Shown: piece by piece, positions 16,419 through 24,540 of the stretch | How the letters are laid out: each line of letters opens with the position of its first letter | How positions within the stretch are numbered: the stretch's first letter is position 1 | Assembly (NCBI GenBank): GCA_020073385.1 | Contig: JAIQFH010000017.1 | Location: forward strand, 1 to 64,000 | Source: Terriglobia bacterium | Lineage (GTDB): Bacteria; Acidobacteriota; Terriglobia; Terriglobales; Acidobacteriaceae | DNA: 64,000 nt | Reading direction: 5' to 3' | Program-made: the position numbers and the translations under genes | Notes under the pieces: generated by a model | Told to the model about the DNA's origin: nothing | What the model saw: the letters and a program-made list of their open reading frames with translations, nothing else | Database searches by the model: none

Positions 16419-17447
16419 TCACTTGATCTGAACGAGCTCGTTTTCCGGAACGGCAGCGGGAATCGGCGTCGCTGGCCGTTGCGGCGCTCTCCACGAATCG
16501 AAGATCGACACCTGATGCACGCACGACACCGTGCAGTGCGGCGCACAACTTTTTTCGGTGAGATACTCGCGCCGAAGATCCTCGCGCGTGTACTTTTCCA
16601 GCGGAATCCCCGGATAACCGCGCTGCTGCGAGCAGTAATGCACCAGCCCGTTTTCGCAGATATACAGATAGCGCGCCCCTGCGCGGCAACGCCAATCATT
16701 CGGCAGTCCCTTGGCGATGTTGTCCTGGAATTTATTCACGCGCGTGAAGCTGCCCTTTTCGAGCGCCTGCATCTCGTGATAGATGCGCCGCTCCTCTTCA
16801 CCCAGCGGCTGCAGTTGTCCACTGGCATCGTGAATGATGCCGATGGTGGAAGTGAAGCCGAGTTCCACTGCGCGCTTCCCAATCACCAACGCATCCTGCG
16901 GATGCGAAATCCCACTGCCCACCACCGAATTAATGTTCACGTGAAAATCTGCGTGCTCCGCGAGCAGTTGCAGCTTCCTGTCGAGCACCTTCAGACTCTT
17001 CTTCGAAACCTCATCGGGATTCACGTTGTCGATGGAAATCTGCAACCACTCCAGCCCTGCGCGGTTCAGACGCTGTATACGTTCCGCCACCAGCAGATAT
17101 CCGTTCGTAATGAGACCCGCCACCATTCCGTTGGCGCGAATGCGCCGAATCACGTCATCGAGTTCCGGATGCATCAGGGGCTCGCCGCCCGAAATTGTGA
17201 CAACGGATGTTCCCAGCGCTCCCAGTTTGTCGATCCGCCGGTACATCTCCTCGATCGGCACCGGCTTCGAAAAATCGTCGAACTCGTTGCAGTAAGTACA
17301 CGCCAGGTTGCAGCGCCGCATCGGAATGATGTGCGCCAGCAGCGGGTGATCGGTTGAGGCCAGCGCCCGCGTCACCATCTCGGCCCCCCGCAGGTTGCGG
17401 TGCAGGGCTTTGGCGTTGCGGCGCAGGGTTGTCAGCAAAGAAGGCAT
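16419..17447 (-). CDS. Radical SAM protein with SPASM-like C-terminal cluster region
   Basis: From the ATG at 17447 ([11 protein letters not shown]) the protein has 342 residues; a longer start at 17504 is possible. Radical SAM CxxxCxxC is CNLACTYC at residues 46-53, followed by ISGGEPL. The C-terminus carries six further cysteines: C-x12-G-x4-C around residues 254-272, then Cx3Cx3C at 301-309 ([11 protein letters not shown]). This resembles the SPASM auxiliary Fe-S domain used by peptide-modifying and sulfatase-maturing enzymes. No precursor peptide gene was found beside it. Reductive SAM cleavage is expected; the substrate is unknown. Confidence 0.85.
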   Translation of the reverse strand: MPSLLTTLRRNAKALHRNLRGAEMVTRALASTDHPLLAHIIPMRRCNLACTYCNEFDDFSKPVPIEEMYRRIDKLGALGTSVVTISGGEPLMHPELDDVIRRIRANGMVAGLITNGYLLVAERIQRLNRAGLEWLQISIDNVNPDEVSKKSLKVLDRKLQLLAEHADFHVNINSVVGSGISHPQDALVIGKRAVELGFTSTIGIIHDASGQLQPLGEEERRIYHEMQALEKGSFTRVNKFQDNIAKGLPNDWRCRAGARYLYICENGLVHYCSQQRGYPGIPLEKYTREDLRREYLTEKSCAPHCTVSCVHQVSIFDSWRAPQRPATPIPAAVPENELVQIK

Positions 17448-17568
17448 ACGTATTGTTGAATTAGTTATTACACCACAAGCGCGACCCCATTGGGTCGCCG
17501 TCACAGCGTTCGGTCAATTCCAAGGGTTGGATGGACAAGATGAGTTACCGAATCGGTAGCAGAGCGTT

Positions 17569-17630
17569 GTAAGGTTCTCTCTGCGATCTCCGCGTGATCT
17601 CTGCGCCCTCTGCAGTTTAGGGTTCTTGAT
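17569..17630. repeat. Family F repeat, copy 3
   Basis: TTCTCTCTGCGATCTCCGCG, then TGATCTCTGCGCCCTCTGCA. Located upstream of the radical SAM gene and downstream of the ACT gene. Confidence 0.55.
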
Positions 17631-17651
17631 TCTTGCCGCCCGACCCTCCCG

Positions 17652-18050
17652 TTATGTCCCACCCAAAAGCTCATGTCCCGCTTGTTGCAGACTGTCCAGC
17701 GCCATGCCAGCGAATTCTTCCTGGATCAAAACGTAATCCGTGTCGTAAGTCGCGATCGCAAATATCGGAATCCCCTTCGACGAAAGCGGCTCAATGAACG
17801 ACAGCAGTACCCCAGTCATCGAGAAGGGAAATGGCCCTTCGAGCTTCAGGCAAATCCAGTGATGTTGTGAATCAACGTCGCGAGGCAGATCATCCGCGAG
17901 GCAAACGATCGAAAGTTCGTCCGCCGTCCGCGTAATCGAAGTGAACTCGCCTTTCGTAGCCCATTCGGGAACGGAAACATCCGCTGCAAGCCGCACGATC
18001 GCATAAGCCCCACGCAGCCACCGAAACTTGAGTTTCTGACGTTCTCCCAT
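17652..18050 (-). CDS. ACT-domain protein
   Basis: 132-residue small protein from the ATG at 18050. The C-terminal half (WICLKLEGPFPFSMTGVLLS, FIEPLSSKGIPIFAIATYDTDYVLIQ) matches the ACT-like fold of COG3603-type proteins, which bind amino acids. The N-terminal half supplies a second ACT-like strand set (FTSITRTADELSIVCL). It probably senses an amino acid, but no regulated enzyme is fused or adjacent. It lies in the same direction as the downstream radical SAM gene. Confidence 0.75.
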   Translation of the reverse strand: MGERQKLKFRWLRGAYAIVRLAADVSVPEWATKGEFTSITRTADELSIVCLADDLPRDVDSQHHWICLKLEGPFPFSMTGVLLSFIEPLSSKGIPIFAIATYDTDYVLIQEEFAGMALDSLQQAGHELLGGT

Positions 18051-18066
18051 CAAAGTTCATCAAGCG

Positions 18067-18122
18067 GATGCCCCACCCTTCTCGCGCTTTTCGCGAGAGG
18101 ATGGGGATTTTGACTTCCAGAA
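18067..18122 (+). repeat. Family C repeat, copy 2
   Basis: GATGCCCCACCC, stem TCTCGCGC/TTTTCGCGAGA, then GGATGGGGATTTTGACTTCC. A well-preserved copy, between two minus-strand genes. Confidence 0.75.
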
Positions 18123-18156
18123 TTGCTCAACTGAATCATGCCTGGTTGAGACGATC

Positions 18157-18846
18157 TTATCCCTCAACCGCCTTTCGTACCGCCGCCCGCGCCAGCAATC
18201 GCGTCGAATCCAGCGGAGGCAACGGCGAATCCTCCGCCGTCACCAGCAAAGGAATCTCCGTACAACCGAGCACAACGGCGTCGCACCCTTCATCCTTCAA
18301 CTCTCGAATCACCTCAATGTGATAAGCCAACGACCGCGGCAGAAACTGCCCATTCACCAGTTCATCAAAAATAATCTGATTGATGCGCTCGCGTTGCTCC
18401 GCTCCCGGCACGCGATGCTCAATCCCCGCCGCCTTCAATGCCTCGCGATACACGGGTCCTTCCATCAGATACCGCGTCCCCAGCACCGCCAGCCGCTTGT
18501 GCCCACGCCGGCCGGCCTCGGCAGCGACCTCGCGCGCAATGTGCAGCCAAGGCCGCGGCGACCGATGCTCCACCAGATCAAACGCCTGATGAATCGTGTT
18601 GTCGGGGCAGATGAGAAAATCAGCCCCAGCCTTCGCCAATTTCTCGGCGGAACCTAGCATGAGTTCCGCCACTCCAGCCCAATCGTTCGCGTCGATGCAC
18701 TTCATATACTCGGCAAGCGAGAATGAATGCAGGGAAACCTCAGGATGGTCGTGCCTCCCGATCATCCGCCCGCCCTCGAGCGAGATCGTCCGATAGCAGA
18801 GGGCCGCTCCCTCGGTACTGCACGCGACGATGCCGATGTGAAGCAT
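18157..18846 (-). CDS. Aspartate/glutamate racemase family protein
   Basis: About 229 residues from the ATG at 18846 (MLHIGIVACSTEGAALCYR); the longer frame to 18885 would be encoded by a family H repeat. The two catalytic-cysteine regions are LICPDNTIHQAFD and VVLGCTEIPLL, the second being the classical GCTE motif, so a two-base amino acid racemase mechanism is likely. The first site is CPDNT rather than the commoner CNT, typical of the broad Asp/Glu/hydantoin racemase branch. The exact amino acid is uncertain. Confidence 0.82.
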   Translation of the reverse strand: MLHIGIVACSTEGAALCYRTISLEGGRMIGRHDHPEVSLHSFSLAEYMKCIDANDWAGVAELMLGSAEKLAKAGADFLICPDNTIHQAFDLVEHRSPRPWLHIAREVAAEAGRRGHKRLAVLGTRYLMEGPVYREALKAAGIEHRVPGAEQRERINQIIFDELVNGQFLPRSLAYHIEVIRELKDEGCDAVVLGCTEIPLLVTAEDSPLPPLDSTRLLARAAVRKAVEG

Positions 18847-18857
18847 ATGAAGTATTT

Positions 18858-18917
18858 GGGAAGGGCACGATTTCAGTCGTGCCATTAACGCTAAAAGTAA
18901 AATTCGGCTTCAGCCGC
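18858..18917 (+). repeat. Family H palindromes, copy 4 (paired)
   Basis: AAGGGCACGATTTCAGTCGTGCC followed shortly by GGCTTCAGCCGC: two family H-like units in tandem just upstream of the racemase gene. Confidence 0.6.
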
Positions 18918-18966
18918 TGAGGACCGCAGACGTCGGCCATCGCTCTATCTGGCGAACCACCAACGA

Positions 18967-19518
18967 CTAACGACCCGCGACTTGTACCGCGTACGGGCTC
19001 GCGTCCCGATACCTCTTTTCGAACTCTTCCCTGGTCACGATGGTCTTCACGTCGGTTACGCGATCAATGGCTAGGATCCCGTCGAGATGATCGATCTCAT
19101 GCTGCAGCAACTCGGAAAGGTTTTTCTCCTCTCCAGCTTCGACTTCCAGCACGTCTCCATTCAGGCTCTGATACCGCACCGTGATCTCGCGATGCCGCTC
19201 CACCTGCATGAAGATCGAAAGAAAGCTCAGGCACGCGTCCCAGACGACAATCTTCTCTTCGCTACGCCGCACGATCTCAGGATTGATGAAGGGCCAAGGC
19301 TTCTCACCGGGCAACTGCAGAAAAACAACGCGCTGCAACACGCCAATCTGCGGCGCCGCGATCCCGCGCCCATAGCCCGTTTCCGCGCGCCAGTGCGCCA
19401 GTGTGTCCGCAACATCGCAGACCAAGTCCCGTACTTCGGATGCGGTGGGATCGTCCACGCGGGCGGCCTTTTGCCTCAACAGCGGGTCGCCGAGTTGAAG
19501 AATGGTTCGAACAGGCAT
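18967..19518 (-). CDS. def: Peptide deformylase
   Basis: Removes the formyl group from the N-terminal methionine of new proteins. 183 residues from the ATG at 19518. Motif 1 GRGIAAPQIG at about 52-61 is standard; motif 2 reads WDACLSF (usually EGCLS), keeping the metal-binding Cys; motif 3 HEIDHLDG (HExxH) at about 140. The changed E and G of motif 2 place it among divergent deformylases. It follows add and a small membrane gene in the same direction with gaps of tens of bases, so the three may form an operon. No fmt gene is beside it. Confidence 0.88.
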   Translation of the reverse strand: MPVRTILQLGDPLLRQKAARVDDPTASEVRDLVCDVADTLAHWRAETGYGRGIAAPQIGVLQRVVFLQLPGEKPWPFINPEIVRRSEEKIVVWDACLSFLSIFMQVERHREITVRYQSLNGDVLEVEAGEEKNLSELLQHEIDHLDGILAIDRVTDVKTIVTREEFEKRYRDASPYAVQVAGR

Positions 19519-19552
19519 GGGATGTTTAGATGCTTCCCGTCTCTTGCGAGCG

Positions 19553-19732
19553 CTATTTCTTCGTCGCCGTTTTCGGTTCCACCCAGACAACCTGAAGCAA
19601 CACGCATAATGCCAGACCCATCAGCAGATCGGCGCGCATGGGATGCGCCGGCCACATTCGGTGCGGAATTCGCAGCCACCAGGCCAGTGTCAAGGCGATT
19701 GTGGCCACGACACTAATTTTCAGAGTCTTCAT
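19553..19732 (-). CDS. Small two-helix membrane protein
   Basis: 59 residues from the ATG at 19732 (MKTLKISVVATIALTLAWWL). Two hydrophobic segments, about 6-20 and 33-50, flank a short loop with HRMWPAHPMRAD, and the C-terminus is basic (EPKTATKK). No known family. Wedged between add and def in the same direction (54 and 34 base gaps), which supports its being real. Confidence 0.6.
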   Translation of the reverse strand: MKTLKISVVATIALTLAWWLRIPHRMWPAHPMRADLLMGLALCVLLQVVWVEPKTATKK

Positions 19733-19786
19733 GGAGAGCGCGTGCGCCTGCCGCACGCAGGACAAATTCTATAACATCATACTTCG

Positions 19787-20797
19787 CTATCTTGCCGCCG
19801 CCGCGTCGAACAGACTCAGCAACTCCAACTTCTTCTCGGCCGGCAAGAATGACGCCTCAAACGAATTCCGCGCCAGCTCCCGCAGATGCTCATCCGTGAA
19901 GCCGTAGGTTTCCTGAGCGAACTGATACTCCCGCGCCAGCGAGGTTCCAAACAGCGCCGGATCATCCGTATTCAGCGTGATCATCATGCCCTGATCAAAA
20001 TAGTTCTTCACCGGATGCTCCGCCGCCCTCTTGCAGCACCCCGTGCGTAGATTGCTGGTCACGCAAATCTCCACCGGAATCTGACGGTATGCGAGTTCCT
20101 CGATGAGGTCCGGATCCTGCGCCGCGCTCAGTCCGTGCCCTATGCGCTCGGCATGCAGATTCAGCGCTCCCCAGATCGATTCCGCCGGTCCCGTTTCCCC
20201 TGCATGCGCCGTCAACCGCAACCCATGATCCTCGGCGTAAGCATAAATGCCGCGAAACAACTCTGGCGGTGCCTTCACCTCGTCGCCGCCAATACCCACA
20301 CCGACCACGTGCCGGTCCTTATAACGCACCGCGAGTTCGAATACCTTCTGCGCCTCTTCCACTCCAAAATGTCGCGTAGCGTCGAAAATCCAGAGCAGAG
20401 ACACGCCGAAATCCCGTGCTCCGCGCGCCCGCCCGCGCTCCAGCCCTTCAAAGATCGCGGCAAAATCCTGCTTCCGATAGAGGCAAACTCCAACCGCAAC
20501 GTACACTTCCGCGTGCAGTACGGTTTCTTCCTTCAGTTGCTGCATCAGCCGGTACGCAACAAACTCGTAGTCCTCCGGCCCGCGCAAGTGCGCGCTCACT
20601 TCTTTGAACGCCATCAGGAAACTGGCAAAGTCGTTATAGCGATAAAGCGCCTCGGTCTCGGCCAGTGTCGTACTCTCTCCATGCTGCTTGCGCAGTTCAA
20701 GCAACGTTGGGGGCTCCACGCCTCCTTCCAGATGTAAGTGCAGCTCCGCCTTGGGTAGCTGACGGATGAAGGCATTTGGCGGATGGGCTCCATTCAT
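19787..20797 (-). CDS. add: Adenosine deaminase family protein
   Basis: Deaminates adenosine (or a related purine) to inosine in the purine salvage pathway. 336 residues from the ATG at 20797 (MNGAHPPNAFIRQLPKAELH). Zinc and catalytic motifs are all seen: HLHLEGG near 20-26, TAHAGE near 200, RIGHGLS near 225, and NTDDPALFG near 277. Length is normal. Substrate could also be adenine, since adenine and adenosine deaminases are close. Heads the apparent unit with the small membrane gene and def. Confidence 0.88.
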   Translation of the reverse strand: MNGAHPPNAFIRQLPKAELHLHLEGGVEPPTLLELRKQHGESTTLAETEALYRYNDFASFLMAFKEVSAHLRGPEDYEFVAYRLMQQLKEETVLHAEVYVAVGVCLYRKQDFAAIFEGLERGRARGARDFGVSLLWIFDATRHFGVEEAQKVFELAVRYKDRHVVGVGIGGDEVKAPPELFRGIYAYAEDHGLRLTAHAGETGPAESIWGALNLHAERIGHGLSAAQDPDLIEELAYRQIPVEICVTSNLRTGCCKRAAEHPVKNYFDQGMMITLNTDDPALFGTSLAREYQFAQETYGFTDEHLRELARNSFEASFLPAEKKLELLSLFDAAAAR

Positions 20798-20898
20798 GAT
20801 TTCCCGATTGTAGATGGCAGGTTCCAGATTTGCGAGCGCTGCCAGGTTCAATTTCCTTTACAATCCGAAGTTCTCACGTCGCACACCGGAGCAACACG

Positions 20899-22476
20899 AT
20901 GCACCAGCAAATCGCCCGCAGAGCCTTGGCTGCTTGGATCGTCCTGGCAATCTCTTCGTTCTTATTCGCAGGTTCGTCCGCCCCGCAGGTTAAGACGCGC
21001 GTGGGCACCATCGAGGGCAAAGACGACGGCAAGGTGAAAGCATTCCTCGGCATCCCGTACGCCGCGCCACCGGTCGGCGGTCTGCGTTGGAAGGCACCAG
21101 CTCCCGCCGCGAAGTGGACCGGCGTGAAGAAGGCGACGGAATTCGGTTCCCACTGCCTGCAGGGAAACGTTTTCGGCGACATGGTGTTTCACGATCCGGG
21201 CGGCAGCGAGGACTGCTTGACCCTGAATGTCTGGGTTCCCGATAAGCATGTCGACCCGAAGCTCCCCGTGATGGCCTGGATTTATGGTGGCGGCTTCGTC
21301 GCCGGCACAACTTCTGAGGGCCGACAGAACGGCTACAATCTGGCCCAGCAGGGCGTCATCGTGGTTTCGATGAATTACCGGCTGGGAGTTTTCGGTTTTA
21401 TGGTGCATCCGGAACTAGCGGCAGAATCCGGACACAACTCCGCCGGTAACTATGGCCTGCTTGATCAACTCGCCGCCCTCAAGTGGGTCCACGACAATAT
21501 CGCGGCCTTCGGTGGAGATCCGGGTAATGTCACCATCTTTGGCGAAAGCGCCGGATCGTTCTCCGTCAGCGCGCAGATGGCATCACCCCTCGCGAAAGGA
21601 TTGTTCCAGAAGGCCATCGGCGAAAGCGGCGGAGCATTCTCGCGTACCGGCTTGCCCTTTGAATCGATGTCGGCCCGTGCCGAAAAAGATGCGAAGCTCA
21701 TGAAAGAAAAGCTCAGCGTCTCGACCCTTGCGGAACTACGCGCGATTCCTGCCGAGAAGCTGCTCGAACCATTCGCACCTCCGAAATCGCCCGGCTTCGA
21801 TTTCGGTCCCGACGTCGACGGATACTTCCTGCCTGAGCCCGTTCCCGCCATCTTCGCAGCCGGCAAGCAGAACGACGTCGCGCTGATTGCGGGCTGGAAC
21901 CACGACGAAGGCAGCTTCGAGATCACCTCCTCTGCGCAAAAGCTAACCGCGGAAAACTTCAAGGCCACTGCGCAAAAAGACTTCGGCGACAAAGCGGGCG
22001 AATTCCTGAAACTGTTCCCCGCCGACACCGACGAGCACGCCCTGCGCTCCGCGATGGACTACGCAGGCGACAAATTCATCGCACTCTCCACCTGGGACTG
22101 GATCGAGGCTACCGCCAAAACGGGCAAGCAGTCGGTCTATCGCTACCGCTTCGACATGGCGCCGTTTTCAAAGAACCCGAATGCCCCGAGGCTGGGTGCT
22201 TACCATTCCGCCGAGATCGAATACGTCTTCGGACAGCTCGACTCGAAGACCGACGTCACCTGGCGCGATAGCGATCGCCAGGTCAGCGAGATGATGCAAA
22301 AGTATTGGGCAAACTTCGCCAAGAACGGAAATCCCAACGGCCCCGGTCTGCCGAAATGGCCGCCCTACACGGCGTCTGACGGCTGGCCGGTGATGATCCT
22401 AAGCGCCGAACCGTCGGCCCACAAAGACGACCTGCGGGATCGCTATCTGTTCCTGTCGAAGGAGTGGGCGAAGTAG
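20899..22476 (+). CDS. Exported carboxylesterase, type B
   Basis: About 525 residues from the ATG at 20899. Signal peptide (RRALAAWIVLAISSFLFAGSS), then the alpha/beta-hydrolase fold of the COesterase family: FLGIPYAAPPVGGLRWK near the N-terminus, EDCLTLNVWVP, oxyanion-hole WIYGGGFVAG, catalytic Ser in GESAGS near 217, acid in DEGSFE region, and His near AYHSAEIEYVFG. Hydrolyses ester bonds of carboxylic acids; natural substrate unknown. Divergent from add. Confidence 0.9.
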   Translation: MHQQIARRALAAWIVLAISSFLFAGSSAPQVKTRVGTIEGKDDGKVKAFLGIPYAAPPVGGLRWKAPAPAAKWTGVKKATEFGSHCLQGNVFGDMVFHDPGGSEDCLTLNVWVPDKHVDPKLPVMAWIYGGGFVAGTTSEGRQNGYNLAQQGVIVVSMNYRLGVFGFMVHPELAAESGHNSAGNYGLLDQLAALKWVHDNIAAFGGDPGNVTIFGESAGSFSVSAQMASPLAKGLFQKAIGESGGAFSRTGLPFESMSARAEKDAKLMKEKLSVSTLAELRAIPAEKLLEPFAPPKSPGFDFGPDVDGYFLPEPVPAIFAAGKQNDVALIAGWNHDEGSFEITSSAQKLTAENFKATAQKDFGDKAGEFLKLFPADTDEHALRSAMDYAGDKFIALSTWDWIEATAKTGKQSVYRYRFDMAPFSKNPNAPRLGAYHSAEIEYVFGQLDSKTDVTWRDSDRQVSEMMQKYWANFAKNGNPNGPGLPKWPPYTASDGWPVMILSAEPSAHKDDLRDRYLFLSKEWAK

Positions 22477-22500
22477 AAGGGTAGGAGTTGAATTCGCAAT

Positions 22501-22545
22501 TGTGGGGACAGCCGCCCTCGGCTGTCCGCCGGGCGAAGCGCGGCT
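22501..22545 (+). repeat. Family A double-hairpin, copy 3
   Basis: TGTGGGGACAGCCGCC, CGGCTGTCCG, then GGGCGAAGCGCGGC: first hairpin intact, second degenerate. In the gap between convergent esterase and APC genes. Confidence 0.75.
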
Positions 22546-22587
22546 TCTTACCCGGGCCACACATGCGTCAGATCCAGACGATCAGCC

Positions 22588-24216
22588 TTACTTCCTGGCG
22601 AACTCACTCCGGTGCCGGCTGTAAAAGACGTAAATCATCAGCCCCAGCACCAGCCACACAATAAACCGCACCCAGGTAATGACGGTCAGCCCAGTCATCA
22701 ATCCGCCACAGAGAATGATCGAGATCAGCGGGAACCACGGCACCATGGGCACGCGAAACATGCGTTTCCGCTCTGGCTGTGTACGCCGCAGAATGATCAC
22801 GCCCAGCGACACCAGCGCAAACGCGAACAGTGTTCCGATGTTTGACAGGTCCGCTGCATCGCTGATGGCGAAGATTCCAGATGGAATGCCGACGACAAAC
22901 CCGGCAATCCATGTCGACCAGTGGGGCGTCTTGAACTTGGCGTGCACAGCCGAGAAGAGGCGCGGAAACAGCCCATCGCGCGACATGGCATACCAGATGC
23001 GCGCTTGCCCGTACTGAAACACGAGCAGCGACGAAATCATGCCCGTCAGCGCGCCGACTACAATAATCGACCGCGACCATCGGCTCGCTCCCAAAACCTT
23101 CAGAGCGTAAGCGACCGGCGCCTCGGCGGCCTCTCCCGAGACGAAGGTCGTGTACTTCATCATTCCCAGCAGCACCACCGAAACGCCCACATACAGAATC
23201 GTGCAGACGATGAGCGACGCGATGATGCCAAACGGCAAGTCCCGCTGAGGATTGCGCGACTCCTCCGCCGCGGTCGACACGGAATCGAATCCGATGTAAG
23301 TAAAAAAAACGATCGCGCCGCCGGTCACGACGCCGCCGAATCCCGAAGGAGCAAACGGATGCCAGTTCGACGGATTCACCAGCGCTCCGCCCACAAACAG
23401 GAACACCAGGATCGCGCCGATCTTGATCGCGACCATGATGTTATTGGCCTCCGCCGATTCCCGGATGCCGCGCACCAGCAAAACGGTGAGGATGAAAATG
23501 ATCAGAAACGCCGGGAAGTTGAAATACGATCCGGTCCAATGTCCCGACTCCCATACGGGAGTAGACCATTTATCAGGCAAATTAATATTGAATGACGCGA
23601 GTTGAGCCTTGGTGTAAGCGCTGAACCCGATCGCCACCACGACATTGCTGACGACGTACTCGAGAATCAGGTCCCATCCGATGATCCACGCGAAGATTTC
23701 ACCGAGCGTGGCGTATGAGTACGTGTAGGCGCTGCCGGCAATCGGAATCATCGACGCCAGTTCGGCGTAGCACAGCCCCGCGAAACTGCAGGCGATCGCG
23801 ACGAGCAAGAATGAAATCGCGATCGACGGCCCGGCCGCCGGCCGTCCGTGCATGAGAACCTGTGCCGTTCCGCCACCGCGCAGGAAGTTCACCACGATGT
23901 CGAGTACTTGAGCGTGCAGAATCGAGGGCGCCTGAAAATACTCTCCGGCCGCGGCGGTACCAGTCAGAACGAAGATGCCTGACCCGATCACAGCCCCGAT
24001 CCCGAGCGCAGTCAGCGACCAGGGGCCGAGTGTCTTCTGCAGCCGCTGTCCAGGAGATTCCGATTCCGAAATCAGCTTGTCAATCGACTTGCAGCAAAAG
24101 ATCTGCCTGTCGGAGGTGCGCACAACTTCGTTCGATGGAGGCTCGCTCGCTGTGGGTTGTGACAAGAGGTTCGTTTTCTCCTGACCGGAGGGATTGAGCA
24201 CCAACGGGTGCCCCAC
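22588..24216 (-). CDS. APC-superfamily amino acid permease (CAT-like)
   Basis: Inner-membrane amino acid transporter with about 12 helices over residues 68-540 of a 542-residue frame. The segment KSIDKLISESE before LGPWSLTALGIGAVIGSGIF is the classic N-terminal lead-in and helix 1 of cationic amino acid transporters; FFTYIGFDSVSTAAEE is the conserved helix 6 region. The extreme N-terminus is uncertain: the longest start is a GTG at 24216 that lies inside a family C repeat, and the true start may be a few dozen codons downstream. Substrate probably a cationic or neutral amino acid. Confidence 0.85.
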   Translation of the reverse strand: MGHPLVLNPSGQEKTNLLSQPTASEPPSNEVVRTSDRQIFCCKSIDKLISESESPGQRLQKTLGPWSLTALGIGAVIGSGIFVLTGTAAAGEYFQAPSILHAQVLDIVVNFLRGGGTAQVLMHGRPAAGPSIAISFLLVAIACSFAGLCYAELASMIPIAGSAYTYSYATLGEIFAWIIGWDLILEYVVSNVVVAIGFSAYTKAQLASFNINLPDKWSTPVWESGHWTGSYFNFPAFLIIFILTVLLVRGIRESAEANNIMVAIKIGAILVFLFVGGALVNPSNWHPFAPSGFGGVVTGGAIVFFTYIGFDSVSTAAEESRNPQRDLPFGIIASLIVCTILYVGVSVVLLGMMKYTTFVSGEAAEAPVAYALKVLGASRWSRSIIVVGALTGMISSLLVFQYGQARIWYAMSRDGLFPRLFSAVHAKFKTPHWSTWIAGFVVGIPSGIFAISDAADLSNIGTLFAFALVSLGVIILRRTQPERKRMFRVPMVPWFPLISIILCGGLMTGLTVITWVRFIVWLVLGLMIYVFYSRHRSEFARK

Positions 24217-24250
24217 TTCTAACCGGTTTTGCCAGAAGTGGGGATTCTAG
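24206..24250 (+). repeat. Family C repeat, copy 3
   Basis: GTGCCCCACTTCTAACCGG, TTTTGCCAGAAGTGGGGAT: well-formed outer stem GCCCCACTTCT/AGAAGTGGGG. It overlaps the possible start of the APC gene. Confidence 0.75.
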
Positions 24251-24267
24251 CTCGAACCCGTGACCTC

Positions 24268-24429
24268 TTACCGCTTCGCCTGGCCGCGGGCCAACTTCTT
24301 GACCTTCGGCTTCTTCGATCCGCGAGGATAGTCGCGGGGCTTCAGCGGCTTGTCCGCCTTGCGCTTCTTGCGCGCCGTGCGTTTGGCTTTCTTGCGTTCG
24401 TCTCTGCTGAGTGTGGTTGTATTGGCCAT
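24268..24429 (-). CDS. Small highly basic protein, unrecognised
   Basis: A 53-residue frame from the ATG at 24429 to the TAA at 24268. Almost half the residues are Lys or Arg (MANTTTLSRDERKKAKRTAR then RKKRKADKPLKPRDYP), with no Cys or hydrophobic core, so it is probably a nucleic-acid-binding or disordered protein similar in style to small ribosome- or DNA-associated proteins. Upstream AGAAAGAA is a weak ribosome binding site. Located between the uvrD/pcrA 3' end and the APC gene. Coding status is supported by the consistent basic composition, though a match to a known family was not made. Confidence 0.5.
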   Translation of the reverse strand: MANTTTLSRDERKKAKRTARKKRKADKPLKPRDYPRGSKKPKVKKLARGQAKR

Positions 24430-24447
24430 GAATTCTTTCTAGTCGAG

Positions 24448-24535
24448 ATTTTGTAATTTAGTAATTTGGAAATTTTGTAATTTGAAACCGTCTCGGTCCA
24501 AAATTACGAAATTACCCAACTGCAAAATTACCAAA
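24448..24535. repeat. Family G word-hairpin after pcrA
   Basis: Left arm built from ATTTTGTAATTT and AGTAATTTGG words, right arm from AAAATTACGAAATTACC words, complementary to each other around GAAACCGTCTCGG. It begins six bases past the pcrA stop and could serve as its transcription terminator. Confidence 0.7.
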
Positions 24536-24540
24536 TGCCT

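Noticed and set aside
16272-17357. 361-codon plus-strand frame opposite the radical SAM gene
   Set aside because: The minus-strand frame holds all functional motifs; the plus frame is a shadow.
22501-22587. Rho-independent terminator for the esterase or APC gene
   Set aside because: The hairpin at 22501 matches the family A repeat and lacks a following T-run, so it was recorded as a repeat only.
24440-24540. Short repeated words suggesting a CRISPR-like array or tandem repeat
   Set aside because: No regular spacer and repeat alternation; the words pair with the complementary arm, so it is a hairpin element (family G).
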